Assembly (NCBI GenBank): GCA_002424525.1
Contig: DIKJ01000011.1
Span: 1 to 16,866 of the forward strand
Length of the DNA stretch: 16,866 bases
DNA from: Bacteroidales bacterium UBA5621
GTDB lineage: Bacteria; Bacteroidota; Bacteroidia; Bacteroidales; VadinHA17
Reading direction: 5' to 3'
Numbering within the stretch: position 1 is the first letter of the stretch; each line of letters starts with the position of its first letter. Positions 6,152 through 13,619 of this stretch are shown in pieces. Made by a program: the position numbers and the translations under genes. The notes below the pieces were generated by a model, which made no database searches, was not told the DNA's origin, and was given only the letters and a program-made list of their open reading frames with translations.

Positions 6152-7678
6152 ATGATAAAAGCCACTGGTAAGAAAAGTTTCAGCAGTCGTTTTTTCGGAG
6201 CCATCGAAAAAGCCGGGAATGCTCTTCCTCACCCCGCAGCATTGTTTGGCATCTTCGGAATAATTACTATTCTGCTCTCTGCAATGGGATACTTACTGGA
6301 GTGGAAAGGCATCAATCCGGCTACAGGGGTGACAGTTGAGACAGTCAACCTGTTGTCGAGGGAGGGGGTGCACCGTATCCTGCTTGAAATGGTGAATAAT
6401 TACACCGGCTTTGCTCCGCTGGGCATCGTTATGGTGGCCATGCTCGGGATCGGCGTTGCTGAAAGCAGTGGTCTTATCAAGGCCGCTATTAACGCCTTGC
6501 TGTTAAGAGCGCCGGGGAGCTCCGTAACATTTATGATCGTACTGGCAGGGATCCTTTCAAACATGGCCTCCGACCTGGGCTATATTGTGATAATACCGAT
6601 GGGCGGGCTGATCTTCCACTCGCTCGGGAGGCACCCGATCGCAGGAATGTCGGCAGCTTTTGCGGGAGTCAGTGGTGGATTCAGTGCAAACCTTTTTATT
6701 GGCACAATTGACCCTCTTCTTGCAGGATTATCAACTGAAGCAGCCCGTATAATAGATCCGGATTATTATGTAATGCCTACCGCCAACTATTATTTCATGG
6801 CCGCATCAACCCTGGTAATTGCCTTTACCGGAACATGGGTTACGAGGGCATGGGTCGAGCCGCGGCTCGGGAAATATACCGGAGATGTCCAACAGGAACC
6901 CATCTCCCGTCTCGGTCGGAACGAAAAGAAAGGCCTTAAATGGGTGCTCTTCACGATGTTTATCTGGTTTCTGCTGTTTGCAGCAGGACTGATCCCTGAC
7001 AACGGGTTCCTCAGAGGGGCCGACAACACTGTCCTGCACTCTCCGCTTCTCAAGGGCTTTATCTCTGTCCTGTTCCTTGCTGCCACTTCATGCGGAATCG
7101 TTTATGGATTTATTGCCGGTACCTTCAAAAAACACAATGATGTGTTTTCGGGTATGGCAGTAAGCTTTAAAGGGATGGCCTCATTTCTGGTACTGGTTTT
7201 TTTTGCTGCCCAGTTTGTTGCATGGTTCAGATGGAGCAACCTCGGCCTTCTTCTGGCAATAAAGGGAGCCGCCTGGCTCAAGGAAATCGACATGGGATTG
7301 ATCCCCCTTGTAATCCTTTTTACCCTCTTTTCAGGTTTTATCAATATGTTCATGGGCAGTGCTTCGGCAAAATGGGCCATACTGGGTCCCGTTTTTATCC
7401 CCATGTTCATGCTTCTGGGTTATTCTCCGGAACTATCCCAGGCCGTCTTCAGGATAGGAGACAGCGTCACAAATGTAATCTCCCCCATGATGAGCTTCTT
7501 TGCGCTCATCATTGTCTATTATCAGAAATATGATGAAAAGGCAGGTATTGGTACTTTAATAGCCACAATGCTGCCCTATTCAGTCGCATTCTTCTTCGTA
7601 TGGACCCTGCTGATGACAATCTGGATCCTTATCGGAATACCTCTGGGTCCTGAATCAGGATTATATTATATCAGATAG
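6152..7678 (+). CDS. AbgT family transporter
   Basis: A 508-residue polytopic inner-membrane protein of the AbgT family (p-aminobenzoyl-glutamate importers such as E. coli AbgT, and sulfonamide/antimetabolite exporters such as MtrF and YdaH). Length and motifs fit the whole family fold. Hallmarks are ALPHPAALF (24-32), SNMASDLGYIVIIPM (136-150), the hairpin region GVSGGFSANLFIGTIDPLLAG (172-192), and the second repeat FINMFMGSASAKWAILGPVFIPM (396-418) followed by RIGDSVTNVISPM (434-446). It has a positively charged cytoplasmic loop near 230-262. Direction and substrate cannot be decided from sequence. It is divergent from the isomerase-like gene, and its stop overlaps the start of a decayed SDR-like gene by one base, so the two once formed an operon. 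Confidence 0.92.
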   Translation: MIKATGKKSFSSRFFGAIEKAGNALPHPAALFGIFGIITILLSAMGYLLEWKGINPATGVTVETVNLLSREGVHRILLEMVNNYTGFAPLGIVMVAMLGIGVAESSGLIKAAINALLLRAPGSSVTFMIVLAGILSNMASDLGYIVIIPMGGLIFHSLGRHPIAGMSAAFAGVSGGFSANLFIGTIDPLLAGLSTEAARIIDPDYYVMPTANYYFMAASTLVIAFTGTWVTRAWVEPRLGKYTGDVQQEPISRLGRNEKKGLKWVLFTMFIWFLLFAAGLIPDNGFLRGADNTVLHSPLLKGFISVLFLAATSCGIVYGFIAGTFKKHNDVFSGMAVSFKGMASFLVLVFFAAQFVAWFRWSNLGLLLAIKGAAWLKEIDMGLIPLVILFTLFSGFINMFMGSASAKWAILGPVFIPMFMLLGYSPELSQAVFRIGDSVTNVISPMMSFFALIIVYYQKYDEKAGIGTLIATMLPYSVAFFFVWTLLMTIWILIGIPLGPESGLYYIR

Positions 7679-7907
7679 TGAACATATTACTTACCGGTGC
7701 CACCGGTTATATAGCGCAAAGACCCCTGCCTGAATTACTTGCATGCGGACAGGAGGTACTTCCACCTCCTATCACCTCGCACAAAATCCTGTCGACAGCA
7801 TGAAAGTTGAGGTAGTCTTTAAGGAAAACAATCTGAGCAGGTTGCTTGGGATATCACCAATCGGTTACGAAGATGCAGTAAAGGAGGCTCTCGGGAAGAT
7901 TTCATAA
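7678..7907 (+). pseudogene. Decayed NAD(P)-binding SDR-like gene with large internal deletion
   Basis: From GTG 7678 (its G is the last base of the AbgT stop) the frame reads MNILLTGATGYIAQRPLPE through GQEV, a classic N-terminal Rossmann strand and GxTGxxG-type nucleotide loop, then becomes low-complexity proline-rich and stops at 7801-7803. From about 7758, in a different frame, the sequence reads SYHLAQNPVDSMKVEV and ends LLGISPIGYEDAVKEALGKIS at the TAA 7905-7907. This resembles the C-terminal end of atypical SDR/NmrA-like proteins that carry a C-terminal DUF2867-type domain, where a VxSMKxxV stretch and PIGYxxA close the protein. Roughly 27 N-terminal and 50 C-terminal codons remain; the several hundred codons between them are missing. 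A perfect inverted repeat lies at the join. The N-terminal assignment is firm, the C-terminal one is from recalled family pattern. Confidence 0.7.
7751..7770. repeat. Perfect inverted repeat at the deletion join
   Basis: AGGAGGT (7751-7757), six-base loop ACTTCC, ACCTCCT (7764-7770). The arms pair without mismatch. The point where the reading changes from N-terminal to C-terminal SDR-like sequence (about 7758) falls in the loop. There is no T tract, so this is not a normal terminator. Confidence 0.75.
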
Positions 7908-7981
7908 ATGATGCAGGGCAAGTGCTGAAATTTTGCTATATTTATCTGCAGCACTTTGTTTAACAAATCTGATACTATCAT

Positions 7982-9049
7982 ATGAATCCGTTATTGCAGA
8001 AAGTAAGGAACATTTACCAGGAAGGATGTGTAACCATTACACTGAAAACCCATCGGACGAGACCCGATAATGAAAAAGACCCTATAAACCTCAGGAATCT
8101 TATCAAAGAGGCTGAAAAAAGATTATACAACGACTATGAAAAGAGGTTTGTATGGCCAATCATTGAAAACCTGAACAAGCTGGCTGAGAAGATTGACCAC
8201 AGCCATAACCTTGACAGTCTGATAATTTTTGCCAGCCGGGATTTCGCTGAACACACCACCCTTCCTGTCACTGTCGGGGACAGGGTCGTTATTGACAACA
8301 CGTTTGCCACAAGAGACCTGGTTAGGGCAATGCATCAGGAATCAGCCTATTACGTCCTGGTTCTCAGCCGGCAGAAGGCGCGTCTGATAGAAGCCTTCAA
8401 CGATATGGTCACCGAAGAGAAAACAGGACCATTCCCTGTCGGGAATATACTTTACGCGACCGACAAGGAGAAGCTTTCTACAAGCAAGGGACAGGATAAT
8501 CTCATTGAAGAATTCTTCAACAGGGTCGACAAGATCTTCTCAGAGACCGTAAAAGATAATCCGTTACCGCTCTTTCTGGCTACTGAGACCCGTAATTTTC
8601 ATCATTATCTGAAGGTGGCAGATAAAAGAGATATGATCATAGGGCATTTAAACCAGAACAGGGATGCAGAAAAAGCCAGGAGCATCGTATCAGATGTATG
8701 GAATGAAATGAGCTTACTAATAAAGAAAAGGAACAAGGAACGGTTAAATGAGTTGTTTAAAGCAGTAAGCAACAATAAATTCCTTACTGATTACACTGAA
8801 ATGTGGAACGCGATAAAGCAAGGCAGAGGTAAAACCCTCTTCGTGAAAAAGGGATTCTTTAAGCCTGCCCTGCTGGTCAATGATGAAGTTACCCTGGTCG
8901 ATCAACACCTGAAGGACCAGAAAGGTATTATAGACGACATAATCGATGAGATGATCGAGCTGAACCTTCAATATGGCGGAGATACCGTCTTTATTGAAGG
9001 AGATGAGATCAAAAAATTCGGCAACGTTGCTCTCATTACCAGATACTAG
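7982..9049 (+). CDS. Bacterial archaeo-eukaryotic release factor-like (baeRF) protein
   Basis: A 355-residue soluble protein resembling the baeRF families, bacterial homologues of eRF1/Dom34. The N-terminal part (1-115) has CVTITLKTHRTRPDNEKDP followed by NLRNLIKEAEKRL and a strand LIIFASRDFAE. The middle part (about 120-235) starts with SAYYVLVLSRQKARLIEAF, typical of the RNase H-like central domain, and contains a SKGQDNLIEEFF loop (168-179) and PLFLATE (196-202). The C-terminal L7Ae-like domain (about 240-355) has GRGKTLFVKKGF and ends GNVALITRY, the usual family ending. A complete GGQ is absent; Lys169-Gly170-Gln171 lies in the comparable loop. Such proteins are proposed to act on ribosomes or peptidyl-tRNA, but no function is proven for most. 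The N-terminus follows a 74-base intergenic stretch after the decayed gene. It is first in a co-directional run ending at 13556. Confidence 0.72.
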   Translation: MNPLLQKVRNIYQEGCVTITLKTHRTRPDNEKDPINLRNLIKEAEKRLYNDYEKRFVWPIIENLNKLAEKIDHSHNLDSLIIFASRDFAEHTTLPVTVGDRVVIDNTFATRDLVRAMHQESAYYVLVLSRQKARLIEAFNDMVTEEKTGPFPVGNILYATDKEKLSTSKGQDNLIEEFFNRVDKIFSETVKDNPLPLFLATETRNFHHYLKVADKRDMIIGHLNQNRDAEKARSIVSDVWNEMSLLIKKRNKERLNELFKAVSNNKFLTDYTEMWNAIKQGRGKTLFVKKGFFKPALLVNDEVTLVDQHLKDQKGIIDDIIDEMIELNLQYGGDTVFIEGDEIKKFGNVALITRY

Positions 9050-9099
9050 GACCAAAATCATATTGCTTAATTTTAAATAATATACTAGTTTCCTTTCAC

Positions 9100-9318
9100 A
9101 TGAAAAATCTCACAACCCGTCAGATAATAAACATAGTTCTGATCATTCTGACGCTGATAATTGTCGCTCAGAACCTCGCCAGCATAAGGATCAACTTCCT
9201 GTTCATCAAATTCAACCTCCCGCTGATAGTCATCATTGCCTTTGCATTTTTTACAGGATTTTTCACCGCAAAAGTATTCCGGACCAGGAAGCCGAAGAAC
9301 ACCGGGATTGCTGACTGA
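9100..9318 (+). CDS. LapA-domain (DUF1049-like) small membrane protein
   Basis: A 72-residue protein with two hydrophobic helices (about 8-25 and 38-58) separated by NLASIRINFLFIKFNLPL, and a basic tail with RTRKPK. This is the standard shape of LapA/DUF1049 proteins: helix, short segment with an asparagine and alternating hydrophobics, second helix with a small-residue/aromatic end. E. coli LapA acts with LapB in control of lipopolysaccharide synthesis through FtsH and LpxC. Whether this member does the same is not shown, since no lapB neighbour is in the window. It sits 50 bases after the baeRF gene and 17 bases before the ATPase, so it is probably co-transcribed with the latter. Confidence 0.7.
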   Translation: MKNLTTRQIINIVLIILTLIIVAQNLASIRINFLFIKFNLPLIVIIAFAFFTGFFTAKVFRTRKPKNTGIAD

Positions 9319-9335
9319 GTATAAAAAAGAATAAT

Positions 9336-12065
9336 ATGGCCGATATAAAGCAGCAAAAGGGTATTGGAGTACAGGACTGGCATTCATTTGAAGAACCGAA
9401 GGTTTTTCAGGAACTCAGTTCTGCCATTGATGGTCTGAATTCGGAAGAAGCGGAAAAACGTCTTCAGTACTATGGCGAAAACAAGCTGCCTGAAGCTAAA
9501 AAGGCAACTCTCTGGAAGATCATTCTTCATCAGTTTGTCAGTCCCCTGATCTTCATCCTGGTTGCCGCAGCTGTTGCCTCAGTTGTAATAGGTGAAGGCA
9601 AGGACGCAATATTTATAGTTCTGGTGATCCTGATAAACAGTGTATTGGGAGCATACCAGGAATATAATGCCGAAAAGAGCGCTTCCAGCCTGCAGAGCCT
9701 GATGAAGATAAAGGCAAGGGTAAGGCGCGAAAGGAAGGAACAGGAGCTACCGTCGGAAGCAATTGTTCCCGGCGATATTGTCCTTCTTGAATCGGGACTC
9801 AAGGTCCCTGCCGACATGCGATTGCTGGAGGCCTCCAATCTCGCCATTGACGAAAGTTTTCTGACCGGAGAATCAATTGCAGCCAAAAAAGCCACGGGTA
9901 TACTCAGGCATGATGTCGGGGTAAGTGAAAGGACCAACATGGCGCATGCAGGATCCACTGTGATGTCAGGAAGGGCTGTGGGTATCGTGACATCCACAGG
10001 AATTGACACCCAGGTAGGGAAAATTGCAAGCGATGTGACTGAATCAAAGTCTGCAAAGCCTCCCCTGATATTGCGTATGGAGAAATTCATTAAGCAGATC
10101 AGCATCTTTATTGTTGCACTCAGTGTTATACTGGCAATAATCCTGCGAATACAGGGTATGGATATAGCAGCGATTTTCTTCCTTGTTGTGGCGCTGGCAG
10201 TCTCCGCAATTCCTGAAGGTTTGCCGGTTGCTCTCACCGTAACCCTCTCCATCGCCACCAAACGGATGGCAAAACGGAATGTTATTGTCAGAAAATTAAC
10301 ATCGGTGGAAAGCCTTGGCAGCTGCACTGTCATTGCGAGTGACAAGACAGGCACGCTGACCGTGAACCAGCAGACCGCCAGAAAGATTATCTTTCCTGAT
10401 GGAAAAACCTATTCCATCGACGGAGAAGGGTACAACGGGGAAGGGAAAGTACATGATGATAATAACCCCGGACATGAAGTAAAGCACTCCGACAATAAAC
10501 AGCTCCGCCTTATAAGCCGGATAGCAGTGATGGCCAATGAAGGATCCCTTGCCAGCGAGAACGGGAAATGGGTGCATTATGGTGACGCCATCGATGTTGC
10601 ATTGCTGGCCCTCAGCTATAAGCTGGGCAGTAACCCTGAAAAGATCAGGTCGGAAATAAAGTTCATCGATAAGATCCCCTATGAATCTGAAAGGAAGTTT
10701 TCAGCATCATTCTGTGAGAAAAATGAGGTAGTAAATATCGGCATGAAAGGAGCAGTGGAGACCCTTCTCGATTTTTGTGCCTCAATGATCCATGGAGACA
10801 AAGTGGTGGATATCGACAGGGAACTTATCCTCAGGCAATCGGAGGAGATGGCCTCCAGGGGCTACCGGGTGCTGGCCTTCGCCGGAGGAAGAAATGAGAA
10901 GTATGAGAAAAAGGAGGCCTTTGAGGATGAGGATATCCCTTCGCTGGTATTCTATGGAATGGTCTGTTTCATCGATCCCCTGCGACCGGAAGCCAGGGAG
11001 TCCGTCAGTAAATGTAAAAAAGCAGGGATAAAGGTTATTATGATTACAGGAGATCATCCTGCGACAGCCGGTACAATAGCTGCTGAACTGGGGATCGCCG
11101 ATGAGAATTCATCAGTGGTCACGGGGCAGATGCTTGCAGATGCCTGTGCATCCGACAGTCCTGCGTACAGAAAACTGGTGGACTCATCGTCCGTGTTTGC
11201 ACGGGTCTCTCCTACCCAGAAGCTTGAAATAGTTGACTCCCTTATCCGGAACGGGGAGTTTGTGGCAGTGACAGGCGACGGGGTCAACGATGCACCTGCC
11301 CTGAAGCGCGCGAATCTGGGTGTTGCCATGGGGTCAGGGACAGATGTGGCCAAAGAGGTAGGGGCAATGATAGTGACAGACGATAATTTCTCATCTATTG
11401 TAGCCGGAGTCGAGGAGGGCAGATTCGCCTACGACAATGTAAGAAAGGTTATCTTTCTTCTCATCTCAACAGGAGCGGCCGAGGTGATACTCTTCATCAC
11501 CTCCATAATGGCAGGCCTCCCAATACCCCTGCTTGCCGTGCAGCTGCTCTGGCTGAACCTGGTTACAAACGGGATCCAGGATGTCGCTCTTGCTTTTGAA
11601 GGCGGAGAACCGGGCACCATGAATAAAAAACCAAGAAAACCTTCCGAAAAAATATTCAATCCGGCAATGATAAAACAGACCATTGTATCTAGCGCAGCAA
11701 TGGGGCTGATAGCTTTCGGGTTCTGGTACTGGCTTGTGAATTACACCGCGATCAATGAGGTGCACGCCAGGAACATGGTCCTTCTGCTTATGGTATTCAT
11801 GCAGAACTTCCATGTCTTCTCATGCCGGTCGGAACGGGTCTCCGCATTCAGGATCCCGCTGAACAGGAATATCCTGCTTGTTTTCGGCGTTCTGCTGGCA
11901 CAGGGGATCCATATTCTGAGCATGCAGATACCCTTTATGCAGAACATGCTCAGGATTGAACCAATTACCCTGAAGGAATGGGGTTTGATCCTGCTTGCGG
12001 CAATCCCTATACTTCTTGCGATGGAGATCCTTAAGTTTTTCAACTACAGGAAGGTAAAGCAATAA
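9336..12065 (+). CDS. P2-type cation-translocating ATPase (calcium-type)
   Basis: A 909-residue P-type ATPase, close to the usual P2 length. In order: cation-ATPase N domain (about 12-60), TM1-2 (61-108), actuator domain with TGES (177-180), TM3-4 with PEGLP (293-297), phosphorylation site DKTGT (Asp336), nucleotide domain with KGA (471-473), hinge TGD (571-573) and TGDGVND (646-652), then TM5-10. The acidic ligands of SERCA are partly kept: Glu294 in PEGLP, Glu716 in TM5 and Asn741/Thr744 in TM6. The TM6 aspartate of SERCA (NLVTDG) is Asn745, and the helix reads NLVTNGIQDVALAFE, with acidic residues at Asp749 and Glu755. It is probably an inner-membrane pump expelling a cation, with Ca2+ the default guess; the altered TM6 makes Na+ or another ion possible. 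It lies between lapA-like and psiE-like genes. Confidence 0.93.
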   Translation: MADIKQQKGIGVQDWHSFEEPKVFQELSSAIDGLNSEEAEKRLQYYGENKLPEAKKATLWKIILHQFVSPLIFILVAAAVASVVIGEGKDAIFIVLVILINSVLGAYQEYNAEKSASSLQSLMKIKARVRRERKEQELPSEAIVPGDIVLLESGLKVPADMRLLEASNLAIDESFLTGESIAAKKATGILRHDVGVSERTNMAHAGSTVMSGRAVGIVTSTGIDTQVGKIASDVTESKSAKPPLILRMEKFIKQISIFIVALSVILAIILRIQGMDIAAIFFLVVALAVSAIPEGLPVALTVTLSIATKRMAKRNVIVRKLTSVESLGSCTVIASDKTGTLTVNQQTARKIIFPDGKTYSIDGEGYNGEGKVHDDNNPGHEVKHSDNKQLRLISRIAVMANEGSLASENGKWVHYGDAIDVALLALSYKLGSNPEKIRSEIKFIDKIPYESERKFSASFCEKNEVVNIGMKGAVETLLDFCASMIHGDKVVDIDRELILRQSEEMASRGYRVLAFAGGRNEKYEKKEAFEDEDIPSLVFYGMVCFIDPLRPEARESVSKCKKAGIKVIMITGDHPATAGTIAAELGIADENSSVVTGQMLADACASDSPAYRKLVDSSSVFARVSPTQKLEIVDSLIRNGEFVAVTGDGVNDAPALKRANLGVAMGSGTDVAKEVGAMIVTDDNFSSIVAGVEEGRFAYDNVRKVIFLLISTGAAEVILFITSIMAGLPIPLLAVQLLWLNLVTNGIQDVALAFEGGEPGTMNKKPRKPSEKIFNPAMIKQTIVSSAAMGLIAFGFWYWLVNYTAINEVHARNMVLLLMVFMQNFHVFSCRSERVSAFRIPLNRNILLVFGVLLAQGIHILSMQIPFMQNMLRIEPITLKEWGLILLAAIPILLAMEILKFFNYRKVKQ

Positions 12066-12092
12066 TGACGCAGAGGTCTCATTCCGGATATA

Positions 12093-12100
12093 TACATTTG
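12093..12100 (+). promoter_or_regulatory. Candidate -7 box before the psiE-like gene
   Basis: TACATTTG is an exact TAnnTTTG. It lies in the 68-base gap after the ATPase, 33 bases before ATG 12134, giving a leader of about 25-30 bases. No clear TTG is found at the -33 position. It may give the psiE/lipoprotein pair its own promoter inside the longer run. Confidence 0.35.
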
Positions 12101-12133
12101 CATAGAGAACTTTTCACCATTAAATAATACTGA

Positions 12134-12625
12134 ATGTCAATGAAAGACATAGCAAGAAAAATCGAAAGGGTGATCATTTATGCCCTTATTGCAATGATGA
12201 CTGGCATCCTGGTGCTGGCTACAATTGAACTGGGGTATTATCTGGTTAAGAATATAATTGAATCCGACTTCCTTCTGATGGACCTTGATAATCTTATGGA
12301 TCTGTTTGGCATCTTCCTCCTTGTGCTGATCGGAATAGAATTGCTCGACACGATAAAGGTTTACCTTCAGCGGAACGTGGTTCATGTTGAGGTAGTTGTC
12401 CTTGTCGCTATTATCGCGATCGCACGTAAAGTGGTGGTGCTGAAATTCGAAGAGTTCTCAGGCATTGTCATTATCGGACTGGGTGTCCTGGTAGCTGGTC
12501 TGGCCGTTACCTATTACCTGATCAAAAAGGCCGGTATGCTGGAATGCGATTTTAACAAAACTGACGAGGAGGAGGAGAATAAAGAGCCGGAGAGTGATTG
12601 CGGAAAAAAAGCAGGCAAAAAATAA
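12134..12625 (+). CDS. PsiE family membrane protein
   Basis: A 163-residue inner-membrane protein matching the PsiE family (named for the phosphate-starvation-inducible E. coli gene; biochemical role unknown). About four helices are visible: 13-37, 55-73, 83-102 and 108-130. Family-like features are the start ERVIIYALIAMM, the acidic turn after helix 1 (LMDLDNLMDLFG), GIELLDTIKVYL, and VHVEVVVLVAIIAIARKVVV with its conserved Glu and Arg/Lys. The C-terminal 30 residues are highly charged (acidic run, then KKAGKK) and probably cytoplasmic. It follows the ATPase by 68 bases and ends one base before the lipoprotein start, so the two are probably translationally coupled. A second in-frame ATG at 12140 is possible. 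Confidence 0.8.
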   Translation: MSMKDIARKIERVIIYALIAMMTGILVLATIELGYYLVKNIIESDFLLMDLDNLMDLFGIFLLVLIGIELLDTIKVYLQRNVVHVEVVVLVAIIAIARKVVVLKFEEFSGIVIIGLGVLVAGLAVTYYLIKKAGMLECDFNKTDEEEENKEPESDCGKKAGKK

Positions 12626-12626
12626 C

Positions 12627-13556
12627 ATGATGTGGACAATGAAATTCAGGAAATATATGGCCCCCTTCTACCTGTTAGCCATACATTTGATTTTAAGCTG
12701 TCAGACATCCGGCACCAGTGACGACAGAAACCCGGAAAGTATTGTCAGGAGTTACAATCAGCTGGGTTATGACCTCAATAATCCCGACAGGATAATTTAC
12801 CTGCCCGGAGCCCTGAGAGAAATATCGGGAATAACGAAGGTCGACACCTCGACCCTTGCGTGTATACAGGATGAAAGTGGTATTCTGTATCTTTTTGACC
12901 TGACGACCAACAGGATAAAACACCACTCCTTTTTTGCTAATCCGGGAGATTATGAAGGTATTGCACGTATCGATAAAAGGATCTTTGTATTGAGAAGCGA
13001 TGGTGCAATATTCGAGATACCCGATTATGAATCACCCGTTACCGGAGTGATCTCATATCCGTCAGGGATCCCGGCCGCAGATAATGAAGGCTTATGTTAT
13101 GATAATAAGAACAAAAGATTGCTGATCGCTCCTAAAAGCAAGATCAAAGGAGAGAAGGAGAGTAAAAGGGCAATCTATGCCTTCAACCCCGATACTAAAA
13201 AGCTTGATTCCAAACCTGCAATTGAATTTAACCTGAAAGAGATACAGGAGTTTGCCATCCGGAATAACGTTGACCTGCCTCTGACAAAGAAAAAGGAAAA
13301 ACCTAAAATAGAACTGAAACCCTCTGCCATAGCTATCCATCCGCTGACCAACCGGCTCTACCTGCTGTCAGGTGTTGAGAAGCTTTTCATTGTCTTCAGC
13401 ATGGATGGCAGAGTTGAATATATCGAGAAGCTGGATAATAATTTATTTAAACAGCCTGAGGGAATAACCTTCCTGCAGAATGGCGACATGATCATTTCAA
13501 ATGAAGGTCAGTCCGGTCAGGCAAATCTGCTGATCTTCCGCCATAAGGGGGAGTAA
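12627..13556 (+). CDS. SdiA-regulated (YjiK-type) beta-propeller lipoprotein
   Basis: A 309-residue predicted lipoprotein. The frame is open upstream into psiE, but ATG 12627, one base after the psiE stop, is the first plausible start and is followed by a basic stretch (KFRKY), a hydrophobic segment (APFYLLAIHLIL) and Cys25 (ILSC lipobox). The mature part resembles the SdiA-regulated/YjiK family, a six-bladed propeller-like fold related to esterase-like phytase domains. Seen are LREISGITKVDTSTLACIQD, a GDYEGIARI segment, IFVLRSDGAIFEI, ADNEGLCYD and, near the end, FKQPEGITFLQNGDMIISNEGQ. These E-GI/E-G repeats are the blade signature. The catalytic or binding role is not established for the family. 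It is coupled to a PsiE protein, which suggests both act at the cell envelope. Confidence 0.72.
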   Translation: MMWTMKFRKYMAPFYLLAIHLILSCQTSGTSDDRNPESIVRSYNQLGYDLNNPDRIIYLPGALREISGITKVDTSTLACIQDESGILYLFDLTTNRIKHHSFFANPGDYEGIARIDKRIFVLRSDGAIFEIPDYESPVTGVISYPSGIPAADNEGLCYDNKNKRLLIAPKSKIKGEKESKRAIYAFNPDTKKLDSKPAIEFNLKEIQEFAIRNNVDLPLTKKKEKPKIELKPSAIAIHPLTNRLYLLSGVEKLFIVFSMDGRVEYIEKLDNNLFKQPEGITFLQNGDMIISNEGQSGQANLLIFRHKGE

Positions 13557-13591
13557 AAAATCACTGGTTTTCCGGAGCACTTACCTTTTAA

Positions 13592-13612
13592 AATTCATAA
13601 ACTTTGTGAATT
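13592..13612. terminator. Weak hairpin between convergent genes
   Basis: AATTCA (13592-13597) pairs with TGAATT (13607-13612) around a 9-base loop, in the 63-base gap between two convergent stop codons. The stem is AT-rich and has no clean T tract on either side, so termination here is only a possibility. Confidence 0.2.
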
Positions 13613-13619
13613 AGCCAAG

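Noticed and set aside
7693..7707. Double ACCGGT palindrome that looks like an operator
   Set aside because: It is fully explained by the codons for Thr-Gly-Ala-Thr-Gly of the Rossmann loop in the decayed SDR-like gene.
9530..10354. 274-codon open frame antisense to the ATPase
   Set aside because: It is low-complexity, Ser/Thr/Ile-rich and covered by the TGES, PEGLP and DKTGT parts of the ATPase; no start context.
12594..12626. Upstream extension of the lipoprotein frame into psiE
   Set aside because: It would need an ATT start inside psiE and would push the signal peptide away from the N-terminus.
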